NCBI GenBank assembly: GCA_024742665.1 | Contig: JANSYA010000018.1 | Span: forward strand, 1 to 54,950 | Length of the DNA stretch: 54,950 nt | DNA from: a bacterium | GTDB taxonomy: Bacteria > Spirochaetota > Leptospiria > Leptospirales > Leptonemataceae | Reading direction: 5' to 3' | Shown here: piece by piece, positions 27,352 to 36,251 of the stretch | Numbering within the stretch: the stretch's first letter is position 1 | Layout: every line of letters begins with the position of its first letter | The notes under the pieces: generated by a model | Databases searched by the model: none | What the model was told of the DNA's origin: nothing | The model's input: only the letters and a program-made list of their open reading frames with translations | Program-made: the position numbers and the translations under genes

Positions 27352-28206
27352 CTACAGCTGCCGCAGCTTCTTCGGCAAACCGACCTCTTCCAGCAGATCC
27401 AGGGCCTGTAAGACCTTGCGCTGTTTCGCGGCGGACAACGCCTCCCAACCCCGCCATTCTACGAGCTGCTCCGGCGGCCGCAGAGCGCGCTGATTCTTCG
27501 CGCCCTTTTTCAAAGCCGCCCCGCGCTTCGGATTCGCCGCCGCTTCGGCGTAGTCCCGGCGCAGCTCCGCGAGCAAGCGCTGGGCCGTGCCTTTCGGGAT
27601 CTTGCCCCGGGACTCGCGCTCAATCTCCGCCGCCAGGTTTCCGGATCCCTGACCGCCGCCGTGCTTTTTAGCCCGCAGACGCGCGCCGAATTTCGCATCG
27701 ATCCAGGCCTTCTTTTTAGCGGCGTTGTTCGAACCGCCGCGCCGCCGATCGTTTTCGGCTTCCATGATTTCGTCTTCGAGAGCCGGCGAAACGACCGCGG
27801 GGCTCATGACCCGCCGGGCCGGCACTGCCAGCAGTCCCGCGTGGCCGCAGGCCCGGAAACGGTTCTCGCCGCAGACCAGCACATAGTCCACGCCGGCGGG
27901 CGCGCCGTCGGCCGGCGTCGCGTCGCGAACGATCAAGGCGTTCAGCACGCCGACGCGTTCGATGCTTTCGGCCAGGCTGCGCAGTTCCGCGTCGCTCATG
28001 GACTCGTAGTCGTTGCGGGGGTTGCGCATAACGCGCGAGACTTCAATCGGCAGAACCTTGCCGAATTCAACCGCCTGGCCGTCGCGACTGGTGGCCTGTA
28101 CGGATTCATCGGGCTGGGCCTGAGCCAGTCGCCCGAGACCGCCGCCCATGCTGCGACTCGCCAGACGCAGCCCGCCGGCCGCCGCAGTTCGTTTGTTTTT
28201 CGCCAT
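27352..28206 (-). CDS. parB: ParB-family partition protein
   Basis: 284 residues. Residues about 35-130 form the ParB/sulfiredoxin-type N-terminal domain, with the CTPase-associated box GENRFRA (canonically GERRxRA) and NPRNDYE…LAESI before it. The middle holds a helix-turn-helix-like region (LAAEIERESRGKIPKGTAQRLLAEL) after a basic stretch, then a C-terminal dimerisation tail. It is divergent from chromosomal Spo0J and closer in feel to plasmid-type ParB/KorB. It follows parA with 63 bp between, where a 19-bp palindrome lies, so ParB probably binds there. Confidence 0.8.
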   Translation of the reverse strand: MAKNKRTAAAGGLRLASRSMGGGLGRLAQAQPDESVQATSRDGQAVEFGKVLPIEVSRVMRNPRNDYESMSDAELRSLAESIERVGVLNALIVRDATPADGAPAGVDYVLVCGENRFRACGHAGLLAVPARRVMSPAVVSPALEDEIMEAENDRRRGGSNNAAKKKAWIDAKFGARLRAKKHGGGQGSGNLAAEIERESRGKIPKGTAQRLLAELRRDYAEAAANPKRGAALKKGAKNQRALRPPEQLVEWRGWEALSAAKQRKVLQALDLLEEVGLPKKLRQL

Positions 28207-28253
28207 AGTCTTATTCCACCGCCGTTTTGAAATCCGAGCCGGATCGAGCGCCG

Positions 28254-28272
28254 TAAGATTCGGTGAATCTTA
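28254..28272. promoter_or_regulatory. 19-bp palindrome upstream of parB (candidate parS/operator)
   Basis: TAAGATTCGGTGAATCTTA has perfect 8-bp arms around GGT. A second copy differing at one central base is at 29105-29123, so each partition gene has one in front. Its left end overlaps nothing, while its right end contains the parA stop codon. The core TTCAC/GTGAA resembles canonical parS, but the centre is odd-spaced. It may be the ParB-binding site, an operator, or both. Confidence 0.65.
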
Positions 28273-29091
28273 TGCGACCTCGCTGCGCAGGGCGTCGATC
28301 TGCTTGATCGCCTCGCGTTCTTTTTCGCCCTTCGCCGCCGGATTCAAAGCCGTCTTCTTGATCATACTCGTGTCGACCGGCGCGGATTTCAAAAGGCCGA
28401 CGCCGGCGCACAGATAACCTTCCGCGTTCAGCAGCTCCCGCAGCTGGGCGTCCTGCTTTTCGGTGACGTTGCAGGGCACGGCCAGATGCACGGGCGGCTT
28501 CAGCTTGATTTCATCCGTGAACAGCTGATCGAGCACGGCTCGAATATAGGCCAGGCCTTTCAGCGAGTCGGTTTTCAGATCGGTCGGGGTCAGCAGCACG
28601 TCCGCCGCGTAAATGCCGGCCTGCTGGGAGTACTGCGGCGACGGCGGCGTGTCGATTACGATCAAATCATAGGGCAGGGACTTCAGAGTTTTCCGCACGC
28701 GGAAGATCGCCGATCGATCCCGCATCATCTCAAAGCCGACCATCGCCAGCTCTAATGTCGCGGGCATTACGTCGAGGGCGGCGGACGAAGCGTCGTCGCC
28801 GGCATCGCCGATATCCGTCGAATAGATACACTCTTCCGGCTCGCACTGTTCGGCCAGGAAGTGATAGGCGCTGCGGTTCTCGAAGACGCCGGCCTCCGCG
28901 CCGGAAGCCTCGTCGGGCTGCGCGTTTCGGGTGTATTCAAAATGATCGCTGGCGTTCGCCTGGGCGTCCCAGTCGCAGACCAGCACCCGCAGACCTTCGG
29001 CAGCCGAGCGCCGGGCGAAATGCACCGCCAGAGTCGTCTTGCCGACCCCGCCCTTATAGTTCGCCACCGCGATAATTCTCGGCCCTTTCAT
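28270..29091 (-). CDS. parA: ParA-type partition ATPase
   Basis: 273 residues from ATG 29091; the longer open frame reaching 29181 would run through the palindrome and is not preferred. The deviant Walker A is NYKGGVGKTTLAV (K13 and K18), a switch-I-like DWDAQAN follows, and Walker B is LIVIDTPPSPQYSQ. No N-terminal DNA-binding extension, so it is a small Soj-type protein. With parB it should segregate DNA. The stop codon TAA lies within the second palindrome copy. Confidence 0.88.
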   Translation of the reverse strand: MKGPRIIAVANYKGGVGKTTLAVHFARRSAAEGLRVLVCDWDAQANASDHFEYTRNAQPDEASGAEAGVFENRSAYHFLAEQCEPEECIYSTDIGDAGDDASSAALDVMPATLELAMVGFEMMRDRSAIFRVRKTLKSLPYDLIVIDTPPSPQYSQQAGIYAADVLLTPTDLKTDSLKGLAYIRAVLDQLFTDEIKLKPPVHLAVPCNVTEKQDAQLRELLNAEGYLCAGVGLLKSAPVDTSMIKKTALNPAAKGEKEREAIKQIDALRSEVA

Positions 29092-29104
29092 ACAATTGAC
29101 TCCA

Positions 29105-29123
29105 TAAGATTCAGTGAATCTTA
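29105..29123. promoter_or_regulatory. 19-bp palindrome upstream of parA (candidate parS/operator)
   Basis: TAAGATTCAGTGAATCTTA has 8-bp arms around AGT, 13 bp before the parA start codon, a position fit for autoregulation of the parAB operon. It differs from the copy at 28254-28272 by one base in the centre. Confidence 0.65.
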
Positions 29124-29340
29124 CGACTGCCCGAAACGGATTCCGAGCAGCCGGACTCACGACCGCCTGCAGATCTGGCAATGCTCCAGCAAAGCTTCAG
29201 TAAAGATCCGGGCGAAGGATTATGTCGCATATGACACGCCGCAATGCGCGGGTCAATGTTTTAATCTTTTCAGAGCGGGGTGACGATTCCGCGCTCAATT
29301 CCCGAACTCCACGAACCGAATTAGAATATACCAGTTCGCC

Positions 29341-29976
29341 ATGCCCGAAGTTCTCAATCCCGACATCCAAATCGCCCTCCAGGCGGCCGTCGCGTTCCTG
29401 GCCGACACCGTCACGGCAGGGGAGGGGGAAATCAGCATCCCCCTGTCCGGCGCCTATCTAAACGGATTCGTATTTTCCTGCGGTCGCGCCCGCTTGATCC
29501 GACCCACCGACGATCCGCGCCCACAGCGACCGGCCGCCGAAACCCTTGAAATCGCTCTTTTGGGCGCCCACCGGGAAGCGGCCTGGCGACACTCCTGGAG
29601 CGCCACCGCCGTGCTGCTGCCGGAAGACCAGAGCGCCGGCAGCCCGGATCTCCTGCGCCGATTGAACGGCGGCTTACAAGAACTCCTGACCGACACGGTG
29701 ACGACGCGCTTCGCTCACCGATGGGATCCGGACTGGCTGGAACGGCTTTCGGGCCAGGGCCAGGACATCGGCATCACCCGGGGATTTCTGGAAGTCGTCG
29801 GCGACGACTCCCCGGCGCCGGAGCCCCCGCCCAACGCCGGCCCCGAAGGCCCTGGCACCGAAAGCACCGGCGCCAGGATGCCGGCGCCGGCCGCGAGCAT
29901 CGACGACGCCGAACTGGACGGACACCTCTTTCGCCGCGTGGCGGGCCACTGGGTCTGGATCGGCCGCGCCGAATAA
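29341..29976 (+). CDS. Protein of unknown function
   Basis: 211 residues, soluble, no signal peptide. The first half mixes strands and helices (IALQAAVAFLADTV, ISIPLSGAYLNGFVFSC), with an Arg/Trp-containing middle. Residues about 160-190 are Pro/Gly/Ala-rich linker, and a short folded C-terminus ends HLFRRVAGHWVWIGRAE. It is plus-strand, 64 bp before fabI, possibly in the same transcript. No strong ribosome site precedes the ATG. I recognise no family; coding composition in the third codon position supports a real gene. Confidence 0.6.
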   Translation: MPEVLNPDIQIALQAAVAFLADTVTAGEGEISIPLSGAYLNGFVFSCGRARLIRPTDDPRPQRPAAETLEIALLGAHREAAWRHSWSATAVLLPEDQSAGSPDLLRRLNGGLQELLTDTVTTRFAHRWDPDWLERLSGQGQDIGITRGFLEVVGDDSPAPEPPPNAGPEGPGTESTGARMPAPAASIDDAELDGHLFRRVAGHWVWIGRAE

Positions 29977-30040
29977 GCCCGCGAAATATTCACTCGCCGA
30001 TTCTCCGCCGACTGAGCATCCTGGCAGCTGAGAATTATCT

Positions 30041-30880
30041 ATGAATGAAAATCTGAAAGGCACCACCGTCCTGATCACGGGCATTACCGACGCGGGTTCC
30101 CTGGCAATGTCGATCGCCCGACAGGTCCGCGAAGAAGGCGGCCACATCGTTTGCTCCGGCCTGGGACGCACGCCCCATCACGCGGATCTCTCGGAGCGCG
30201 CGGCGGCTTTCCTCGACAGCACCTACGAAGCTTTCGAAAGCACGGTAAAAAGCGAACTCGGCGCGGACACGCCGACCTTTCCCCTGGATGTGACGCTCGA
30301 CGGCAGCATCGAAGATTTCTGCGGCGCCCTTCAGGCGAAGAACATCGCCCTCGACGGCTTTCTGCATTCCATCGCCATGGATAAAACCATCAAGGCCGGC
30401 GTCGTAATCAAATCGATTCTGGATGTGACCAAAGAACAATTCTTCGGCGCGATGGACGTCTCGGCCTATTCCCTGGTATCCCTCACTCGCGGCCTGATTC
30501 ATAGCGAAATCCTGCGCAAGAACGGCGCGATCCTGGCCCTCAGCTATCTGGGAGCGGAAAAGGTCGCCTACCACCCCTACAAAAACATCGGCGTGGCGAA
30601 GGCGGCCTTAGAACGCATCGTCGTGGAACTCGCGTACGAGCTGGGCGTATCGCATCAAATTAAAGTCAACGCAATCCGCTTCTCGCCCTATACCGGCAGC
30701 AAGGCCGGCGGCGCGATCCAGGGCCTGGCCGAAGCCGTGGCCTTCTGCGAAGAGCACAGCCCGCTCGGCAACGCCCGGCCCGAAGATCTCGCGTATGAGT
30801 CAGCCTATCTGCTGCGGCCTTACGGCCGGGTCACCGGCGAAGTTCGCAACGTGGACGGCGGCTACCATATTCGCGGCTGA
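30041..30880 (+). CDS. fabI: Enoyl-[acyl-carrier-protein] reductase (FabI type)
   Basis: 279 residues, an SDR-fold NAD(P)H-dependent reductase that completes each elongation cycle of type II fatty acid synthesis in the cytoplasm. It has a modified nucleotide-binding start VLITGITDAGSLAMSIA (FabI pattern, not the classical TGxxxGxG), DGFLHSIAM, ALSYLGAEKVAYHPY and the active-site pair Y180-x6-K187 (YKNIGVAK), then NAIRFSPYTGSKAGGAI and VDGGYHIRG at the end. It is a bit longer than E. coli FabI (262). It is transcribed alone or with the gene before it. Confidence 0.9.
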   Translation: MNENLKGTTVLITGITDAGSLAMSIARQVREEGGHIVCSGLGRTPHHADLSERAAAFLDSTYEAFESTVKSELGADTPTFPLDVTLDGSIEDFCGALQAKNIALDGFLHSIAMDKTIKAGVVIKSILDVTKEQFFGAMDVSAYSLVSLTRGLIHSEILRKNGAILALSYLGAEKVAYHPYKNIGVAKAALERIVVELAYELGVSHQIKVNAIRFSPYTGSKAGGAIQGLAEAVAFCEEHSPLGNARPEDLAYESAYLLRPYGRVTGEVRNVDGGYHIRG

Positions 30881-30930
30881 ACCCCATTAGCCGGGAACTC
30901 CCGAAACGCGATGACCACAAAAACAGCCTG

Positions 30931-31632
30931 CTAGATCCCGGCGCTGGCGTACACGACCACGAAATAAAAGCCGAACCACAGACCGCAGCATACGAATGTG
31001 CCGAAGAAGGGCGCGAAGATCCAGCCCAGAAAGGCGCGGCCGGTGTTCTGCTTGTAAAAGCACTTCAGGGCTTTGACCGCTACGACGGCGTGCCAGAGGT
31101 ATCCGGCGATCAAGAGCGCGGTGCTGAGCATCGCGGCCACGCCGGAGGCTCCCGGCGGAACCCCGGGGCCGGGCACGTACGGAAAGAACGCACCCAGGGC
31201 GAATCCGGGAACCGACAGCACGATGATCGGAATGCTCGCGTACAGACCGACCGCCTGCGTGCGGGCCAGGCTCGCGTTCGGCTCGCCCAGCAGGCGAATC
31301 AGAATATGGCGAATCAAACCGCCGTAAAAGATCAGCATCAACCAGATCACCGGAAAGATGAAGCGGTTCCAGGGCAAACCTTCCTGAATCCAGACGGGCA
31401 GGGCGCTCGGGGGGCCGTAGGCGCGCATGGCCTGGGCCTGTTCCTGCAGCTGACCCAGGTTCAGCAGGGTGAACAGAAAGTACAGCAGAGTCGAGACGAC
31501 GAGCAGCAAGCCTGTAGTCCGCAGAGCGTCGCGAAAGATATGCGACTCGCGATTGGCAAGCGCCTCGGCGAAGAAGGCGTTGGGTCGCCCCAGCACGCTC
31601 AAGATTCTGTTCCACTCCGATTTAAGATTCAT
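30931..31632 (-). CDS. YIP1-family-like membrane protein
   Basis: 233 residues with about five or six membrane segments (LLLVVSTLLYFLFTLL, FPVIWLMLIFYGG, YASIPIIVLSVPGF, AMLSTALLIAGYLW, GTFVCCGLWFGFYFVVV). The order FxRPxxFF near the start, then hydrophobic helices and W-x-x-V-x-A-V-K-A, fits bacterial YIP1-like proteins. Function unknown. It is the last gene of the efflux operon, overlapping the previous gene by 11 bp. Confidence 0.65.
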   Translation of the reverse strand: MNLKSEWNRILSVLGRPNAFFAEALANRESHIFRDALRTTGLLLVVSTLLYFLFTLLNLGQLQEQAQAMRAYGPPSALPVWIQEGLPWNRFIFPVIWLMLIFYGGLIRHILIRLLGEPNASLARTQAVGLYASIPIIVLSVPGFALGAFFPYVPGPGVPPGASGVAAMLSTALLIAGYLWHAVVAVKALKCFYKQNTGRAFLGWIFAPFFGTFVCCGLWFGFYFVVVYASAGI

Positions 31633-32185
31633 TCCGTTCTCCTGTGATTTGGTGCAGCTCGCGTAAGATACGCTCGGCCGAATAGTTTTTCTTTGCAGCC
31701 AGATGCAGATATTTTTCGATCTGCTCCTCCTGGTGCGTGAGGCGCACGACGACCCCGTTATAGGCGTCGGCGATAATTTTGAAGTACTCGTCTCCCTGAC
31801 GGAGATGAAAGGGCGTTAGATGCCCGGGCACCTGGTCGAGATGGCGCGCGAAGCGTTCATAGGGGCCGGCGGCCATCGCTTCGCCGCCGACAAAGGCCAG
31901 GTCCATCACGGCCCAGGCCCAGGTGAGCAAAAGAATGACTTTCATGCCGGTCGACTCGTTCATCCAGCGCCGCACGGGCGTGAGCGCCGAAACCCCGTCC
32001 TGGGTCAAAAAGATCCAGTCCAGTAAATCGACGCCGAAGAATAAAATGAACACGGCCAATGTGGCCAGTGCTCCGAAGACGACCTTGCGAAAGAGGGCCG
32101 GACTGGAACGCAGCAGCTTTTGAAAGCGACTGCGTTTCCAGGTCTGGGACCCGGCGCCCGCAGCGGTGTTGTCTGGGACCGACAT
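31622..32185 (-). CDS. Two-TM inner-membrane protein of unknown function
   Basis: 187 residues with a basic N-terminus, then two membrane segments (about 33-58, FGALATLAVFILFFGVDLLD, and about 77-97, VILLLTWAWAVMDLAFVG), and a cytoplasmic helical tail ending in a coiled-coil-like segment (EEQIEKYLHLAAKKNYSAERILRELH, split here). No family recognised. It starts 13 bp after the SurA_N-like gene and overlaps the YIP1-like gene. Confidence 0.65.
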   Translation of the reverse strand: MSVPDNTAAGAGSQTWKRSRFQKLLRSSPALFRKVVFGALATLAVFILFFGVDLLDWIFLTQDGVSALTPVRRWMNESTGMKVILLLTWAWAVMDLAFVGGEAMAAGPYERFARHLDQVPGHLTPFHLRQGDEYFKIIADAYNGVVVRLTHQEEQIEKYLHLAAKKNYSAERILRELHQITGERNES

Positions 32186-32198
32186 GCGCGACTCCCTC

Positions 32199-33056
32199 TT
32201 AGTCCTGATTCAGTCGCGGGCCGAAACGATCTTTCAAGCGCGCGACGAGCCGCGAACGTTCGACCGCCAGCTGCTGGCGCATTTGATCGCGCCGCAGTCC
32301 GGCCAGGGTATTCTTAATAATCTGCAAAGACGCCTGTTCGTTTAGGCCGGAGGACGCATAAAACTCTTTGTTGCGTCCGTAATATTCTCGCGCCTCGGCG
32401 TCAGTCACGTTGACGCGAAAGTCCGTCGCTTCCGTGCCCACCTGCTTAAAAAGATAGTAGTCGGCGGCGGCCTGGCGCAGGGAGTTTTCCAGAAACAGCC
32501 GCGCCTCGGCGTTGTTCAAGGTCTGTTCGCGCAGCGCCGCGAAGGCCAACAAATCGACTTCATACTGCTCTCGAATAAAACTTTCATACAGCTCGCGATC
32601 GTTTAAGAGAGGCCGCGCACCCGCCTCGCCGTAAGTCAGCTTCGCCAGCACAGGATACAGATTATTCAAGTGGCCTTTGTCGATATAATACCGCTCGATA
32701 TTGTACTGCCAGTCTTCGATTTCGACGGCGAAACGACCGAAATAAGCGTCGACGACTTCCCGCGGATTCGAGGTCTCCTTGTCCTGGATGATTACGACAA
32801 AGGACAGCATGATCGCCGCGACGAAGGCCGTATAGATCCAGCGCTTGTTTCGATGCGACCAGCGCCGAAAGCGTTCGAAGTAGGTCGTGGGCGGGCCGCT
32901 GAATTGCGGCTCTTCGTACAGACCGTGAGGATTCTCCGGATTCAGGTCGTTGGTTTCCTGGATCTGCGACTCGGCCGGCTGTTCGCCCGCCTCTGTCTGC
33001 ACTTTCGCTTTTGATTTCGCTTTTGATTTTTTTTCGGGATCTTTCTCAGTCGCCAT
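32199..33056 (-). CDS. Single-TM SurA_N-like periplasmic protein
   Basis: 285 residues: a Lys/Ala-rich cytoplasmic N-terminus (KSKAKSKAKV), a membrane segment near residues 73-92, and a mostly helical periplasmic part with helices in the pattern of SurA N-domains (LFLENSLRQAAADYYLFKQ, then VTDAEAREYYGRNKEFYAS, then RRDQMRQQLAVERSRLVARL, split here). No PPIase domain is present. Its ATG directly follows the RND stop codon (TAG ATG), so it is strictly coupled to the pump; a chaperone role is an inference. Confidence 0.65.
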   Translation of the reverse strand: MATEKDPEKKSKAKSKAKVQTEAGEQPAESQIQETNDLNPENPHGLYEEPQFSGPPTTYFERFRRWSHRNKRWIYTAFVAAIMLSFVVIIQDKETSNPREVVDAYFGRFAVEIEDWQYNIERYYIDKGHLNNLYPVLAKLTYGEAGARPLLNDRELYESFIREQYEVDLLAFAALREQTLNNAEARLFLENSLRQAAADYYLFKQVGTEATDFRVNVTDAEAREYYGRNKEFYASSGLNEQASLQIIKNTLAGLRRDQMRQQLAVERSRLVARLKDRFGPRLNQD

Positions 33057-36000
33057 CTACAAACTCCTCGGGGCAATCATACGATAATATAAATACGAAG
33101 CAAAGGGCACCAGCACCAGACTTACGAACAACGAAAGAGTCAGGCCGAAAGATACGGTAATCGCCAGCGGACGCCAGAGTCCGGAGCCTTCGCTGAAATC
33201 CACTACCATCGGCAAAAGACCGAATACAGTCGTCAGTGTCGTCATCAAAATAGGCCGGATTCGAAAAGAGGCGGCGCGCAGGATCGGCCGAATCAGCTGC
33301 GAACCGACCGGCATACCGTCAGCTTCGGCCTGAACGGCCAGAGCCTTATTTACCGTGCTGACGACCAGGATCGCGTTGTTCACGACGATGCCGCCCAGCA
33401 TAATCAGGCCGATGTACACGCTCATATTCAAAGGCATGCGCGTAACGGCTAAAAATACCAGCACGCCCGTGGCGGTCAGCGGCACCGTCACCATAATGAT
33501 CAGGGGCTGGCTATACGATTCGAATAAGAACGCGAGCAGCATATAGATAATGACGATCGAAAGCCCGATAGCGATCAACATCTCTCGCTGGCTTTCTTTG
33601 AGCTTTTCGTACTCGTCGCCGAAGCCGTAAATCGTATCCGGAGGCGGCTCGACGCCGGCCATCACGCGGTCAATGTCCTCGGCGACCGCGTCGACGGATC
33701 GCGATTTGATCTTAAAGGTAATGCCGACCGACTTGCGTTTGTTTTTGCGCCACAGCCGCGTTTCGCCCGCGCCGCTTTCAAAGGCGACGATGCTGCGCAA
33801 CGGAACCGTACGCTGCGCCAGGGGCAACATAAAACCCGCCACGTCGGCCGGCGTATCCAGGGTGCCGGGGCGGCCCTGCAATCGCACGTCGACCTCCCGA
33901 TCGCCGTCGTAGAATTTCGTAATAATCGTACCGGACATGAACTGCCGCAGCGTCTGGCCGATTTCTTGCGTCGAGGTCCGATTCTGAGCGAGCTTGGTTT
34001 TATAGGGATACAGCAAGATGTCCTGCTTGCCGTCGCGAAAACGCAGGATCGCCTGATCCACGCCTTCGACCTTTCCCTGAACCAGAGCCGACACTTCGCG
34101 CGCGAAAGCTTTGATCACCGCCGTATCGTCGCCGAAAAATTCCAGGTCCAGTTCGCGTCCGCCGGAGCCTTCGCCGGCCTCGTTATAATAAACGAAAGCG
34201 TCTTCAATCGGATCGGTGATCTTGCGCAATTCGTTAATCGTATCGGCCGCCGATTGAAAGCGCGTTTGTTCCGAGTCCAGTTTGATATTGAGCGTGGCTC
34301 TCGATTTCTCCACTTTCGCATTGACTTCCTTCACCGCCGGATGCGTGCGCACCGCCGCCTCGATGCGATTCGTAATTCGCTGCGTATACTCTAAGTGCGT
34401 GCCGGTTTCCAGATCGACGCTCGCTTCGATGTCGTTCGAATCGACCGGACTGACGAATTCCTTTTCGATCACGCCGAAGAGCAGGGGGCTCACCGCCAGC
34501 ACGAGCACGGGCACCGCGAAGGCCGGCACGATATTTCGAAATACCACGCGGCTGCGCAGGCGATACCACTGCGCGATATCTTCGACCCGCAGGCTATCGA
34601 GCCAGCGCCACACATAGACGAAGGGTTTGCCGAGCAAGGCCAGCACCCGGCGCAGACCGGCCGGGAGACTTTCAAAAAATCTTTGCACTGCCGCGCCGGG
34701 CTGATCCTGCTGGGCTCGACTTATGGAGCCAGGCGCCTCGGCGTCGCCGTCTGAAACGAAGCGCAAAATCAGAGCGGGCAGCACGGTTAACGAAAAGAAT
34801 AAAGACACAAGCAGCGAATAAATTACAGTTAGCGACAGGCTTTCATACAGCTTACGCGTTTCGGGATTCGAAAAGATCAGCGGAATAAATACGACGATGG
34901 TCGTCAAAGTCGCCGATACGATCTCCGCCTGCACGCCGACGGTCGCGCCGCGCACCGCCTGCGCAGCGGTCGCATCCCCGCCGCGCTCGCGCATATCCCG
35001 CAGCCGGCGGTCGATGGCTTCCGACACGACGATCGAATTGTCGATCAACATACCCGCCCCGAGCGCCAGGCCCGAAAGGCTCATGACGTTCAGCTCCAGC
35101 CCCGACAGAAACATCAGAAAAAACGTGGTTAAGACCGAAGCGGGAATCGTAATGCCGATGATCAAAGTAACCCGCGCGCGGCGCAAAAACGCGTACAGCA
35201 CGATCACCGCGATGACCGCGCCGGAGATTACGGCGCCGGTCACCCGATCGATTGAGCGACGAATATAAGTTCCCTGATTATAAGCGACGCTGTAGCTGAT
35301 GCCTTCGCGCTCTTCTAAATCGTCAAAACCCTCCACGATCTTTTCGCAGGCTTCCGTAATTCCCAGGGTGTTCGCGTTGCCGGCCTTCTGGACGTACACG
35401 CTGACCCGGTCTTCGCCGTTGGTTTGAGCGATGCTATTGCGATCGCGATAGTGATCGCGCACTTCCGCGAGCTGGCGAATTTCAATGGTGCCGCCCTGTT
35501 CGCCGGCCGTAAAGCGCAGCCCGCCGATCTCCTGGATGCTGTCAATGCGGCCATAGCTATAAATATAGCGTTCCGCCATGCCCCGCCCGCTCAGCTTGCC
35601 GCCGGGCAAAAAGATATTGTTCGCCGAGATCGTCGACGCCAGAGGCTGCACAGGCACTCCGTGGGCCGAAAGCCGCGACGGATCCGCCAGCACCTGGATT
35701 TCGCGTTCGAATCCGCCGCCCACGAAGACCTCGCTCACGCCGTCGACGCGCTCGAAGCGCGGCTTAAAACGACGGTCGACGATTTCGCGTAGAACTTTCA
35801 GGTCATGGCGTTCGCTTGCGAAGGTTACGATGAACACCGGTTTGTCCGAAGGATCGTAGCGGACGATCGCCGGTTCATTGACTTCCCGCGGCCAGCTGGA
35901 ACGCACCAGCCGCACGCGCTCGCTGGTTTCGAGAATATTCACTTTAATGTCTGAATTATAATCGAAGATCAAATTCACCCGCGATTCGCCTTCGCTCGAC

Positions 36001-36251
36001 GTCGCGACGATTTTTTCAATGCCGGGGATGTCGCTTACGGAACGTTCCACCGGTATCGTGATCAGCTCCTCGATCTTTTCCGGGCTCACTCCGGGGTAGC
36101 GCGTAATCACCGTAATGCCGGGCGAAGCCAGGTTCGGCAGCAGACCCACGGGCAGGCGCGGAATCGAAATCACGCCGAGCATCGAGCAGGCGAGGGCGAG
36201 CATGGCGCTCATCACCGGCTTGCGAATAAAGATTTGAATCAGAGCGCTCAT
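33057..36251 (-). CDS. RND efflux pump, second of a tandem pair
   Basis: 1,064 residues, the full length of an AcrB/MexB-type (HAE1/CzcA superfamily) inner-membrane transporter: TM1 (VMSAMLALACSMLGVI), a large periplasmic loop with SPEKIEELITIPVE, a TM2-6 block, a second loop and TM8-12. The TM4 proton-relay Asp is D404 in GMLIDNSIVV. This form has D-N rather than the D-D of AcrB. The insertion of residues about 505-560 between TM6 and TM7 is cytoplasmic and long. The ATG overlaps the stop of the preceding pump gene by 4 bp, suggesting equal production and a heteromeric pump. Confidence 0.9.
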   Translation of the reverse strand: MSALIQIFIRKPVMSAMLALACSMLGVISIPRLPVGLLPNLASPGITVITRYPGVSPEKIEELITIPVERSVSDIPGIEKIVATSSEGESRVNLIFDYNSDIKVNILETSERVRLVRSSWPREVNEPAIVRYDPSDKPVFIVTFASERHDLKVLREIVDRRFKPRFERVDGVSEVFVGGGFEREIQVLADPSRLSAHGVPVQPLASTISANNIFLPGGKLSGRGMAERYIYSYGRIDSIQEIGGLRFTAGEQGGTIEIRQLAEVRDHYRDRNSIAQTNGEDRVSVYVQKAGNANTLGITEACEKIVEGFDDLEEREGISYSVAYNQGTYIRRSIDRVTGAVISGAVIAVIVLYAFLRRARVTLIIGITIPASVLTTFFLMFLSGLELNVMSLSGLALGAGMLIDNSIVVSEAIDRRLRDMRERGGDATAAQAVRGATVGVQAEIVSATLTTIVVFIPLIFSNPETRKLYESLSLTVIYSLLVSLFFSLTVLPALILRFVSDGDAEAPGSISRAQQDQPGAAVQRFFESLPAGLRRVLALLGKPFVYVWRWLDSLRVEDIAQWYRLRSRVVFRNIVPAFAVPVLVLAVSPLLFGVIEKEFVSPVDSNDIEASVDLETGTHLEYTQRITNRIEAAVRTHPAVKEVNAKVEKSRATLNIKLDSEQTRFQSAADTINELRKITDPIEDAFVYYNEAGEGSGGRELDLEFFGDDTAVIKAFAREVSALVQGKVEGVDQAILRFRDGKQDILLYPYKTKLAQNRTSTQEIGQTLRQFMSGTIITKFYDGDREVDVRLQGRPGTLDTPADVAGFMLPLAQRTVPLRSIVAFESGAGETRLWRKNKRKSVGITFKIKSRSVDAVAEDIDRVMAGVEPPPDTIYGFGDEYEKLKESQREMLIAIGLSIVIIYMLLAFLFESYSQPLIIMVTVPLTATGVLVFLAVTRMPLNMSVYIGLIMLGGIVVNNAILVVSTVNKALAVQAEADGMPVGSQLIRPILRAASFRIRPILMTTLTTVFGLLPMVVDFSEGSGLWRPLAITVSFGLTLSLFVSLVLVPFASYLYYRMIAPRSL

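Noticed and set aside
27043..27493. Small frames on both strands around the gap between parB and DUF3467
   Set aside because: Low-complexity Arg/Pro/Ala content; partly overlaps the end of parB; no ribosome site.
28254..29123. Canonical parS
   Set aside because: The usual 16-bp TGTTTCACGTGAAACA is not present; only the divergent 19-bp palindromes were found.
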